10,038 nt of DNA from contig CANGSD010000022.1 of the NCBI GenBank assembly GCA_947455875.1, positions 1 to 10,038 of the forward strand, in the 5' to 3' direction. The position numbers and the translations under genes are program-made. The notes under the pieces were generated by a model. It ran no database searches, was not told where the DNA came from, and was given only the letters and a program-made list of their open reading frames with translations. Positions 1 to 6,675 of the stretch are shown here, piece by piece. Origin of the DNA: Comamonadaceae bacterium. Its GTDB lineage: Bacteria; Pseudomonadota; Gammaproteobacteria; Burkholderiales; Burkholderiaceae. The first letter of the stretch is position 1; each line of letters opens with the position of its first letter.

Positions 1-7
1 CCTGAAG

Positions 8-43
8 AGGGCCCGGCCCCGGCCCGGCTTTGCCCCGGGCCCT
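8..43. repeat. GC-rich inverted repeat upstream of yajC
   Basis: A perfect 9-base inverted repeat (AGGGCCCGG at 8-16, CCGGGCCCT at 35-43) encloses an 18-base loop. A second left arm, GGCCCGG at 21-27, can pair with the same right arm at 35-41 around a 7-base loop, so the two hairpins exclude each other. No U-run follows directly; the nearest T stretch is at 54-57. It could be the end of an upstream gene's transcript, since a TGA lies at 3-5, or a leader structure of yajC. A TACAAT hexamer at 43-48 resembles a -10 box but has no good -35 partner. Confidence 0.4.
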
Positions 44-122
44 ACAATCCGCTGTTTTCGCCGCGAGGCCGGGTCTGCTGACAGGACGGCGGCCTGGGCG
101 GTCTGACGTCCCAAAAATCCCT

Positions 123-127
123 AGGAG
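123..127 (+). promoter_or_regulatory. Ribosome binding site that fixes the yajC start
   Basis: AGGAG lies 7 bases before the GTG at 135. It decides the yajC start in favour of this GTG over in-frame starts further upstream. The resulting N-terminus (Met-Phe-Ile-Ser-Ser-Ala-Tyr-Ala) is the usual one for burkholderialean YajC. Confidence 0.8.
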
Positions 128-134
128 CCAACAC

Positions 135-458
135 GTGTTCATTTCCTCCGCATACGCCCAGGCCCCCGCTGCCGGCGGCGACATGATGTCCACCCTCACC
201 GGCATGCTCCCGCTGCTGCTGATGTTCGTGGTGCTGTATTTCGTCATGATCCGCCCGCAAATGAAGCGCCAGAAGGAACACAAGGCCATGATCGAAGCCC
301 TGGCCAAGGGCGATGAGATCGCTACCGCTGGCGGCCTGATCGGTCGCATCAGCCGCCTGGGCGACACCTATGTGGGCGTCGAGCTCGCCACCGGTGTCGA
401 GGTCCAGCTGCAACGCAATGCCATCGTGCAGGTGCTGCCCAAGGGCACCGTCAAGTAA
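135..458 (+). CDS. yajC: Sec translocon accessory protein YajC
   Basis: Small inner-membrane protein that associates with SecDF and SecYEG (and YidC) during protein export; its own role is accessory and not essential in E. coli. With the GTG at 135 the product has 107 residues, the usual family length. The start is a short segment FISSAYAQA, then a single membrane helix at about residues 19-38, followed by the family signature MIRPQMKRQKEH at about 38-49. A small soluble domain follows, with GDEIATAGGLIGRI at about 59-72 and a VLPKGT ending. An AGGAG ribosome binding site sits 7 bases before the start. Reading frame is open back to about position 30, but the residues encoded there look like non-coding translation and do not fit the family. 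It is first in a tight operon: the secD GTG lies 3 bases after its stop. Confidence 0.95.
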   Translation: MFISSAYAQAPAAGGDMMSTLTGMLPLLLMFVVLYFVMIRPQMKRQKEHKAMIEALAKGDEIATAGGLIGRISRLGDTYVGVELATGVEVQLQRNAIVQVLPKGTVK

Positions 459-461
459 GCC

Positions 462-2351
462 GTGAATCGTTACCCGGTCTGGAAGTACGCGATCCTGGTG
501 GTCGCGTTCCTTGTGGGTGTCCTCTACACCCTGCCCAATTTCTTTGGTGAAGCCCCGGCGGTGCAGGTCTCGGCCGGCAAGGCCACGGTCAAGGTGGACA
601 CCGCCACCCTGGGGCGCGTCGAGCAGGCCCTGACCGCAGCCAACCTCCAGTCGCAATCGATCAGCCTCGAAGGCACCTCGGTGCGCGTGCGCGTGGACAG
701 CACCGACACCCAGCTCAAGGTCAAGGACGCCCTGCAGCGCGCCCTCAACCCCGACCCAGCCGATCCGAGCCATGTGGTTGCCCTCAACCTGATCTCGGCC
801 TCGCCGGCCTGGCTCAGTTCCCTGCGTGCGGCGCCCATGTACCTGGGTCTGGATTTGCGCGGTGGCGTGCACTTCATGCTGCAGGTCGACATGGCCGGCG
901 CGCTCACCAAGAAGGCCGAGGCTTTCGCCGGCGACATCCGCTTGTCCCTGCGTGAGGCCAACATCCGCCACGGCGGCGTCAGCCGCAATGGCCAGACCCT
1001 GGAGGTGCGCTTTCGCGAAGCCGCCGTGATGGAGCAGGCCCAGCGCCGCTTGGCCGAGGCCTTCCCCGACCTGCAACTGGCCGGTGGCCAGGATGGCACC
1101 GACTTCAAGCTCAAGGTCAGCATCAAGCCCGAGGCGGCCCGCCGCGTTCAGGAGCAGGCGCTCAAGCAAAACATCCACACCTTGCACAACCGCATCAACG
1201 AGCTCGGCGTGGCCGAACCGGTGATCCAGCAGCAAGGTCTGGACCGCATCGTTGTGCAGTTGCCCGGCGTGCAAGACACGGCCAAGGCCAAGGACATCCT
1301 GGGCCGCACCGCCACCCTGGAGATGCGCCTGGTCGACGAAACCGCCGAGGCGCGCGCCGCCGAGATGGGCTCGGGCCCGGTGCCCTTCGGCTCCGAGCGC
1401 TTCCTCGAACGCGACGGCCGACCCATCATCCTGAAAAAGCAGGTCATCCTCACCGGTGACAGCCTCACCGATGCGCAGCCGGGTTTCGATTCGCAGACCC
1501 AGCAGCCCAAGGTTGATCTCACCGTCGATGCCAAGGGCGGCCGCATCATGCGCGACACCAGCCGCGAGAACCTCAAGAAGCGCATGGCCATCGTGCTCTT
1601 CGAAAAAGGCAAGGGCGAGGTGCTGACGGCACCCGTCATTCAGGGCGAGCTGGGCAACCGTTTCCAGATCTCCGGCTCCATGACGGTGCCCGAGGCCAAT
1701 GACCTGGCGCTGCTGCTGCGCGCCGGCTCGCTGGCCGCGCCGATGGAGATCATCGAAGAACTCACCATCGGCCCCACCCTGGGCGCCGAGAACATCGCCA
1801 AGGGCTTTCACAGCGTGGCCTGGGGCTTTGCCGCCATCGTCGCCTTCATGGCGATCTACTACATGCTGTTTGGCCTGATCTCCGGCATCGCGCTGGCCGT
1901 CAACCTGCTGCTGCTGGTGGCCATCCTCTCGCTGCTGCAGGCCACGCTGACGTTGCCCGGTATGGCGGCCATGGCGCTGGCGCTGGGCATGGCGATTGAC
2001 TCCAACGTGCTGATCAATGAGCGCATCCGCGAGGAACTGCGCAACGGTGCGGCCCCGCAGGCGGCCATCCATACCGGCTATGACCGTGCGTGGGCCACCA
2101 TCCTGGACTCCAACATCACCACGCTGATCGCGGGCGTGGCCCTGCTCGCCTTCGGCTCCGGTCCGGTGCGCGGTTTCGCGGTGGTGCACTGCATCGGCAT
2201 CCTCACCTCGATGTTCTCGGCGGTGTTCTTCTCGCGCGGCTTGGTCAATCTTTGGTACGGCCGCCAGAAGAAGCTCAAGTCCGTGTCCATCGGCACCATC
2301 TGGCGCCCGTCCAAGGACGAACTGCCGACCCCGAGCAGCAAGGGAGCCTAA
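462..2351 (+). CDS. secD: Protein translocase subunit SecD
   Basis: Inner-membrane RND-type subunit that with SecF uses the proton motive force to pull or release translocating proteins on the periplasmic side. The product has 629 residues, close to the 615 of E. coli SecD. It begins MNRYPVWKYA, with a first membrane helix at about 8-25. A large periplasmic part follows, with the GLDLRGGVHF motif at 129-138, a conserved block with QLPGVQD at 266-272, LGRTATLEMRLVDE at 280-293, and GPTLGAENIAKG at 437-448. Five membrane helices follow between about 450 and 595. They include the GMAIDSNVLINERIREEL motif at 509-526, in which D513 corresponds to the proton-relay aspartate (D519 in E. coli). The start is a GTG 3 bases after yajC with no good Shine-Dalgarno sequence (nearest AAGGG at 441-445), so translation is probably coupled to yajC. 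The secF start lies 3 bases after its stop. Confidence 0.97.
   Translation: MNRYPVWKYAILVVAFLVGVLYTLPNFFGEAPAVQVSAGKATVKVDTATLGRVEQALTAANLQSQSISLEGTSVRVRVDSTDTQLKVKDALQRALNPDPADPSHVVALNLISASPAWLSSLRAAPMYLGLDLRGGVHFMLQVDMAGALTKKAEAFAGDIRLSLREANIRHGGVSRNGQTLEVRFREAAVMEQAQRRLAEAFPDLQLAGGQDGTDFKLKVSIKPEAARRVQEQALKQNIHTLHNRINELGVAEPVIQQQGLDRIVVQLPGVQDTAKAKDILGRTATLEMRLVDETAEARAAEMGSGPVPFGSERFLERDGRPIILKKQVILTGDSLTDAQPGFDSQTQQPKVDLTVDAKGGRIMRDTSRENLKKRMAIVLFEKGKGEVLTAPVIQGELGNRFQISGSMTVPEANDLALLLRAGSLAAPMEIIEELTIGPTLGAENIAKGFHSVAWGFAAIVAFMAIYYMLFGLISGIALAVNLLLLVAILSLLQATLTLPGMAAMALALGMAIDSNVLINERIREELRNGAAPQAAIHTGYDRAWATILDSNITTLIAGVALLAFGSGPVRGFAVVHCIGILTSMFSAVFFSRGLVNLWYGRQKKLKSVSIGTIWRPSKDELPTPSSKGA
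2341..2346 (+). promoter_or_regulatory. Ribosome binding site for secF inside the secD end
   Basis: AGGGAG within the last codons of secD lies 8 bases before the GTG at 2355. It supports that GTG, and thus the MEFFKIRRDIPFMRHA start, as the true beginning of SecF. Confidence 0.75.
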
Positions 2352-2354
2352 AAA

Positions 2355-3305
2355 GTGGAGTTTTTCAAGATCCGGCGGGACATCCCGTTCATGCGGCACG
2401 CGCTGGTGTTCAACATCATCTCGTTCCTCACCTTCGCGGCGGCGGTTTTCTTCCTGTTCACGCGCGGCCTGCACCTGTCGGTGGAATTCACCGGCGGCAC
2501 CGTCATGGAAGTGGCCTACACCCAGCCGGCCAACGTCGAGCAGATTCGTCAGACCGTGGCCGGTCTGGGCTACTCCGACGTGCAGGTGCAAAACTTCGGC
2601 ACCGCGCGCGACGTCATGATCCGCCTGCCCGCCCAGAAGGGCGTGAGCTCGGCGCAGCAAAGCGAGAAGGTGCTGGCGGCCCTCAAGACGGCCGACCCCG
2701 CGGTCAACCTGCGTCGAACCGAGTTCGTCGGCCCCTCGGTGGGCGAGGAGCTCGCCGTGGATGGCCTGAAGGCGCTGGGTGTGGTGGTGGTGGGCATCAT
2801 GATTTACCTGGCCCTGCGCTTCGAATGGAAGTTTGCGGTGGCGGCCATCTTGGCCAACTTGCACGACGTCATCATCATCCTGGGCTTCTTCGCCTTCTTC
2901 CAGTGGGAGTTCTCACTGGCGGTGCTAGCGGCGGTCCTGGCGGTGCTGGGGTACTCGGTCAACGAATCGGTGGTGATCTTTGACCGGATCCGCGAGAACT
3001 TCCGGCGCTTTCGCAAGATGGACACCACCGAAGTGATCGACAACGCGATCACCTCCACCATCAGCCGCACCATCATCACCCACGGCTCGACGCAGATCAT
3101 GGTGCTGTCCATGCTGCTGTTTGGCGGCGCGACCCTGTACTACTTCGCGCTGGCGCTGACCATCGGCATCTTGTTCGGGATTTACTCGTCGGTGTTTGTG
3201 GCCGCAGCCATCGCGATGTGGCTGGGCGTCAAGCGCGAAGACCTGATCAAGGCCCCGCCGCGCAAGGACGATCCGAACGACCCCAACGCGGGCGCGTCGG
3301 TTTAA
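2355..3305 (+). CDS. secF: Protein translocase subunit SecF
   Basis: Partner of SecD in the proton-driven export complex of the inner membrane. The product has 316 residues, typical for separate SecF proteins. A first membrane helix lies at about 15-36, then the VEFTGG motif at 43-48 and a periplasmic domain ending in FVGPSVGEEL at 124-133. Five more helices follow, with ALRFEWKFAVAAILANLHD at 153-171 and GYSVNESVVIFDRIREN at 199-215. Residue E204 stands where E. coli has the functional aspartate D213, and R238 matches R247. The start is a GTG with AGGGAG 8 bases upstream, 3 bases after the secD stop. The charged, Asp/Pro-rich C-terminal tail after about residue 300 is unremarkable. The gene ends 10 bases from the stop of the convergent smg gene, with no clear terminator in between. 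Confidence 0.97.
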   Translation: MEFFKIRRDIPFMRHALVFNIISFLTFAAAVFFLFTRGLHLSVEFTGGTVMEVAYTQPANVEQIRQTVAGLGYSDVQVQNFGTARDVMIRLPAQKGVSSAQQSEKVLAALKTADPAVNLRRTEFVGPSVGEELAVDGLKALGVVVVGIMIYLALRFEWKFAVAAILANLHDVIIILGFFAFFQWEFSLAVLAAVLAVLGYSVNESVVIFDRIRENFRRFRKMDTTEVIDNAITSTISRTIITHGSTQIMVLSMLLFGGATLYYFALALTIGILFGIYSSVFVAAAIAMWLGVKREDLIKAPPRKDDPNDPNAGASV

Positions 3306-3315
3306 AGCCTCGGGG

Positions 3316-3819
3316 TCAGTGGGCCAGCCGGCCCTCGCTGTCGTCGCACAGCTCGTCGAGGATCAGCGCGTCGGGCTCTTCGCCGAAGCTCCAATAGACC
3401 ATCAGCACGATGATCTTGAGCGCGTCCAGCGACATCGGGTTGCCCGAGGCCGCCATCGCGCGGTCGATCACGATTTCGCGCATCGGCGCGGGCAGCACGC
3501 CCGACGACTCCAGGAAGGACAGAAAGCCCAGGCACTGCGCGCCCAGATGGTCTTGCTCGGCGACGGAGTAGACCCGCAGGCTGTGTGCGGACTGCTCCTG
3601 CAAGGCGAAGACGGGTGCCTCGTCGGGGACATTCGCAGGGGTGGGGGACAGCTTGATCGATTGCGCCGCGAAGTTCAGGCCATCGAGCCAGACCAGCGCA
3701 TCGTGGATTTCTTCGGCCTCGAAGCCGTGGGCGCTGAGTTTGCGTCCGAGTTGCTGCAACTCGGGACACGCATCGCCTCGCCAGTAGTTTTCGTAAACAA
3801 ACACCAGCACTTCAAACAT
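3316..3819 (-). CDS. smg: Smg family protein (DUF494)
   Basis: 167-residue soluble protein of the Smg/DUF494 family, whose biochemical role is not known. Family features are the opening MFEVLVFVYENYW, followed by the acidic helical stretch HGFEAEEIHDALVWL at about 31-45. A central variable, proline-containing linker lies at about 58-70. The conserved C-terminal half has LGFLSFLESSGVL at about 97-109, the REIVIDRAMA stretch at about 114-123, and LKIIVLMVYWSFGEEPD at about 134-150. The length fits the family (about 150-170). It follows dprA by 67 bases on the same strand, the smf(dprA)-smg order also seen in E. coli. The usual next gene, topA, is absent; secF comes in from the other side. The ATG has no Shine-Dalgarno sequence, but a promoter-like TATATT lies just before it, so it may be read from a leaderless mRNA as well as by read-through from dprA. 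Confidence 0.93.
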   Translation of the reverse strand: MFEVLVFVYENYWRGDACPELQQLGRKLSAHGFEAEEIHDALVWLDGLNFAAQSIKLSPTPANVPDEAPVFALQEQSAHSLRVYSVAEQDHLGAQCLGFLSFLESSGVLPAPMREIVIDRAMAASGNPMSLDALKIIVLMVYWSFGEEPDALILDELCDDSEGRLAH

Positions 3820-3825
3820 GGGCCC

Positions 3826-3856
3826 AATATAGCCCAGAAGAGGGGGGTGTCTGCAA
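3826..3856 (-). promoter_or_regulatory. Candidate promoter directly before smg (leaderless type)
   Basis: On the minus strand TTGCAG (3856-3851) and TATATT (3831-3826) are separated by 19 bases. The TATATT ends 6 bases before the smg ATG, so a transcript would start at or next to the ATG. No purine-rich ribosome site lies between. The 19-base spacer is longer than ideal, and this remains a motif match only. Confidence 0.4.
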
Positions 3857-3886
3857 GTCCCGTGTCGCGTGCGGGGATTGGCTGCC

Positions 3887-5059
3887 TCAGGCCTGCGCGA
3901 TGCGCTGGTAAAGGCCGCCGGGCAAGCGGGCTACCAAGCCCTCCAACTCCAGGGCGAGCAGGCGCGCCAACAGGCTGGCCGTGTCCAGGCCGGTGCGTGC
4001 GCACAGGGCGTCGAGCGTGACCGGGTCATGGCCCAGGGCCTGCAGCAAGGGATCGTCTGCCGCGCCGACAGTTGCCGCCGGTGGCGGGCTCGGGTGTGGC
4101 GTTGGCTCTGGCGTGGAGGCGGCGGCCGCTAGGGGCAATTCGTCCAGCACGTCCTGGGCGGTTTCCACCAGCTTGACGCCCTGCTTGATCAGGGCGTGGC
4201 AACCGCGCGATTGGGGCGCATGGATGGAGCCTGGGATCGCGAACACCTCGCGCCCCTGTTCGGCGGCCAGGCGCGCGGTGATCAGCGAGCCCGATTGCAC
4301 CGCCGCCTCGACCACCAGCGTGCCACGCGCCAGCGCCGACAGGATGCGGTTGCGGCGTGGAAAATTCTCGGCCAGTGGCGGGGTTCCGAGCAGGTACTCG
4401 CTCAGGATCAGGCCTCGCTCGGCGATGCGGCCGGCCAGCGCCGCATGCCGCGGGGGATAGACGCGGTCCAGGCCTGTGCCGACGACGGCCAGGGTCAGCA
4501 GGCGAGGCGACCTGCCACCGAGATCGGCCGTGCCAGCCTCCAGCGCGCCTTCGTGGGCTGCGGCATCGATGCCCAGCGCCAGGCCCGAGACCACGCACCA
4601 ACCCGCCTGCGCGAAGCTGCGCGCGAACTGCCTGGCATTGAGAGCGCCCTGAGGGGTCGGGTTGCGGCTGCCGACGATGGCGATGGCCTCGGGCCATACC
4701 AGCGGCCCGGGCATGCACAGCGCCTGGCCCATCGCGAACAAAAGCAGTGGCGGATCTTCGGTGTGCAGCAGGGCCTGGGGATAGTCGGCGTCGGCCAGCG
4801 TCAGCACACGGCGGTTCTCGCCTCGTGCCAGCCAGTGCCAGGTGGCCTCCACCTGATCGGCCAGGCCCGGGGGCTCGGCCTGCAGGGCCTGCACCTGCGC
4901 CCGCGAGACGGTGTCGCGCAGGGCCGCGGCATCGGCTGCAAAGACGCGCCCCGGCAGCCCGAAAGCCGCCAGCAGGCGGCGGGCAGCGCCCCGGCCCACC
5001 TGCGGCGTGAGGGCCAGGCGTAGCCAGCCAGCGAGTTCGTCACGGTCCATGGCGCTCAC
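3887..5059 (-). CDS. dprA: DNA processing protein DprA (Smf)
   Basis: Binds single-stranded DNA that enters during natural transformation and loads RecA on it. The product has 390 residues. An N-terminal helical (SAM/HhH-like) part covers about 5-70 (LRLALTPQVGRGAARRLLAAFG at 13-34). The Rossmann-like core shows AIVGSRNPT at 127-135, SGLALGIDAAAH at 158-169, PRRNRILSALA at 234-244, EAAVQSGSLITARLA at 251-265 and GREVFAIPG at 269-277. A proline-rich linker (about 317-330) leads to a C-terminal winged-helix-like domain (about 336-390). Compared with E. coli Smf there are about 10 extra residues near 176-187. The GTG at 5059 overlaps the upstream stop (GTGA); an ATG at 5050 (MDRDEL) is an equally good, perhaps better conserved, start. 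The overlap implies coupling to the envelope-protein gene before it. smg follows after 67 bases. Confidence 0.95.
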   Translation of the reverse strand: MSAMDRDELAGWLRLALTPQVGRGAARRLLAAFGLPGRVFAADAAALRDTVSRAQVQALQAEPPGLADQVEATWHWLARGENRRVLTLADADYPQALLHTEDPPLLLFAMGQALCMPGPLVWPEAIAIVGSRNPTPQGALNARQFARSFAQAGWCVVSGLALGIDAAAHEGALEAGTADLGGRSPRLLTLAVVGTGLDRVYPPRHAALAGRIAERGLILSEYLLGTPPLAENFPRRNRILSALARGTLVVEAAVQSGSLITARLAAEQGREVFAIPGSIHAPQSRGCHALIKQGVKLVETAQDVLDELPLAAAASTPEPTPHPSPPPAATVGAADDPLLQALGHDPVTLDALCARTGLDTASLLARLLALELEGLVARLPGGLYQRIAQA

Positions 5060-5994
5060 CGTGGAAGGACCACGCGGTCGCCCACCTTCACCCCGTCGGC
5101 GGTCTCGAGGATCAAGGCGTAGGACAGCCGGTCAAAGGTGCGAAACACCATCAACAGGCCATTGCGTTCGTCGGGCAGTTGGATACGTTCGGGCAGTCCT
5201 GGCGCTGTGCGATCCGGCATCGGCGCACCGCTTTTGACCAGGGCCAGCACATGGCCGTTGGCCAGTCCGTCGGCGCTGCCCTTGTTGATCACCACCACTT
5301 GGTTCTGACCGGCCATGCCCACGGCATGGCCATACATCGAGGCGACGCGTGCACCCTCCAGCGAAGCTTGCGGTGCGCGCGGCACGTAGCTGGGGAAGTC
5401 GCGCGGGGGCTCTGGCAGGAGACGATCGCCCGCGCGGATCTCTTCGCGGGCCGCCACGATGTCCAGGACGGCGGGCACGGGCAGGCCGTCCGCCGTCGTC
5501 GACTGGCCCTGCGGCCGCAGCAGCAGGGCCCGGCCAATGTATTGGGCCTCGTACCCCAGCACCGCGCCGGTGCCGGGGTCGTGCAGCGGGCGAGCCTCGC
5601 GAAAGATCCGTAGCACCGTGCCGGGGCCCGGCTCGGTGTCCACCGCGGACCCGGCGGGGCCGCGGGCATAGGCGCGATCGCCGCGCGTGATCAGCACGCG
5701 GCCCTCGGGCGCCGCCACGATGCGGGGGGCCTGCTGAAAGGCCGTGTCGTCGACGATCAGGGGCTCGACCAGAAAGGGTTCGATCAGGTGGGGCTCCAAG
5801 GCGGGCACAGACGCCTGCGGCATCAACTGCACCCGCACGCGAGGCGACAGGCGCAGGGGCGCTGGCGCGCTGTCGGTGACGGCGGCAGGCTCGGCACGGG
5901 CCGCCCCCGGGGACTGGGCCCAGGCCGTCGCCAGGCACCCGCCCAGCATCAGCCCCAGGATCCGAAGAAAGAATGCTTTGAAAAGGCTATTCAT
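5056..5994 (-). CDS. Secreted protein of the dprA-linked LysM family, LysM domain missing
   Basis: 312-residue exported protein of unknown function. Residues 1-26 form a signal peptide (basic start, hydrophobic core, likely cleavage after AWA at 24-26); the LGGC at 17-20 is lipobox-like, so a lipoprotein is a weaker option. The mature part resembles the C-terminal region of proteins usually annotated as LysM peptidoglycan-binding proteins beside dprA in Burkholderiales: LSPRVR at 49-54, a conserved EPHLIEPFLVEPLI block at about 67-80, GRVLITRGDRAYARG at 98-112, AVLGYEAQYIG at 144-154, RAGDRLLP at 187-194, GQNQVVVINKGSADGL at about 229-244, and LPDERNGLLMVFRTFDRLSY at 273-292. Only about 20 Ala/Pro-rich residues separate the signal peptide from this region, where a LysM domain of about 45-50 residues is expected. 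Its stop overlaps the dprA start. Upstream lies the divergent def gene. Family assignment is from memory. Confidence 0.8.
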   Translation of the reverse strand: MNSLFKAFFLRILGLMLGGCLATAWAQSPGAARAEPAAVTDSAPAPLRLSPRVRVQLMPQASVPALEPHLIEPFLVEPLIVDDTAFQQAPRIVAAPEGRVLITRGDRAYARGPAGSAVDTEPGPGTVLRIFREARPLHDPGTGAVLGYEAQYIGRALLLRPQGQSTTADGLPVPAVLDIVAAREEIRAGDRLLPEPPRDFPSYVPRAPQASLEGARVASMYGHAVGMAGQNQVVVINKGSADGLANGHVLALVKSGAPMPDRTAPGLPERIQLPDERNGLLMVFRTFDRLSYALILETADGVKVGDRVVLPR

Positions 5995-6005
5995 GAGGCG
6001 ACCGC

Positions 6006-6034
6006 CACAAATTAATGATTTGGAATTAATTGTG
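6006..6034. repeat. AT-rich imperfect inverted repeat in the divergent spacer
   Basis: CACAAATTAAT (6006-6016) and ATTAATTGTG (6025-6034) are inverted copies with one extra base in the left arm, separated by 8 bases. This is the most AT-rich patch of the window. It lies 12 bases upstream of the ATG of the minus-strand secreted-protein gene and about 100 bases upstream of def. It may be part of a promoter or a regulator site for the divergent pair; no convincing -35/-10 set could be fixed on either strand. The rest of the 143-base spacer (5995-6137) shows no gene. Confidence 0.4.
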
Positions 6035-6137
6035 CGTCAGCCTGCGGTCTCCGGCAATGTGTGGGCCTGGGCCCGCGCAGGGGATGCATTCGATGGAGGA
6101 CAATAAGTGCCTTCTCACGCGCCACCCCGGTATTTCC

Positions 6138-6650
6138 ATGGCTGTCCTTCCCATCCTCGTCTACCCCGATCCCCGTTTGCACACCGTCGCCAAGCCGGTC
6201 GTGGACGTCGATGCACGCGTGCGCCAGTTGGTGGCCGACATGCGCGAGACCATGTACGAAGCCCAGGGCATCGGCCTGGCGGCCACGCAGGTGAACGTGC
6301 ACGAGCGCGTGATCGTGATCGACGTGTCCGAGAAGCGCGACTCCCCCATCACCCTGATCAATCCCGAGATCGTCTGGGCCAGCGACGAACGCCGTGCCGG
6401 CGAGGAAGGCTGCCTGTCGGTACCCGGCATCTACGACGGGGTCGAACGCGCCGTCTCCGTGAAGGTGCGCGCCCTCGACGAGAACGGACAGGAACACACC
6501 GTCGACGCGCAAGACCTGTTGGCCATCTGCATCCAGCACGAGATGGACCACCTGCAAGGCAAGGTCTTCGTCGAGTACCTGTCCCTGTTCAAGCGCACGC
6601 GCATCAAGACCAAATTGATGAAGGCGCAGCGCGAGACGGTCCGCGCCTGA
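6138..6650 (+). CDS. def: Peptide deformylase
   Basis: Cytoplasmic metalloenzyme that removes the N-formyl group from nascent proteins. From the ATG at 6138 the product has 170 residues, the normal family length. All three signature motifs are present: GIGLAATQ at 44-51, EEGCLSVP at 89-96 with metal ligand C92, and QHEMDHL at 133-139 with ligands H134 and H138 and catalytic E135. The start [15 protein letters not shown] matches the family, whereas the frame open further upstream does not. The base context before this ATG has no clear ribosome binding site. A strong GGAGGA at 6095-6100 is instead placed before an out-of-frame GTG. fmt follows after 25 bases, the usual def-fmt pair, in which the two enzymes add and remove the same formyl group. 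Confidence 0.97.
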   Translation: MAVLPILVYPDPRLHTVAKPVVDVDARVRQLVADMRETMYEAQGIGLAATQVNVHERVIVIDVSEKRDSPITLINPEIVWASDERRAGEEGCLSVPGIYDGVERAVSVKVRALDENGQEHTVDAQDLLAICIQHEMDHLQGKVFVEYLSLFKRTRIKTKLMKAQRETVRA

Positions 6651-6675
6651 TCGCGTTCGTGGAGTCACACTTTTG

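Noticed and set aside
30..134. Longer yajC start
   Set aside because: The added residues do not fit the family, and the GTG at 135 has a well-spaced AGGAG.
42..2864. A 940-codon open frame on the minus strand across yajC, secD and secF
   Set aside because: It is fully antisense to three well-recognised genes, its His/Gln/Gly/Asp-rich product resembles no family, and long antisense frames without stops are expected in GC-rich coding DNA.
3321..3334. GGGCC-AGCC-GGCCC hairpin inside the smg end as a terminator of secF
   Set aside because: Only 5 base pairs and no T-run on either strand; such short GC palindromes are frequent in this sequence.
6030..6137. Longer def start from TTG at 6030 or ATGs at 6084/6093
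   Set aside because: The family N-terminus begins at the ATG at 6138, and the extension looks non-coding.
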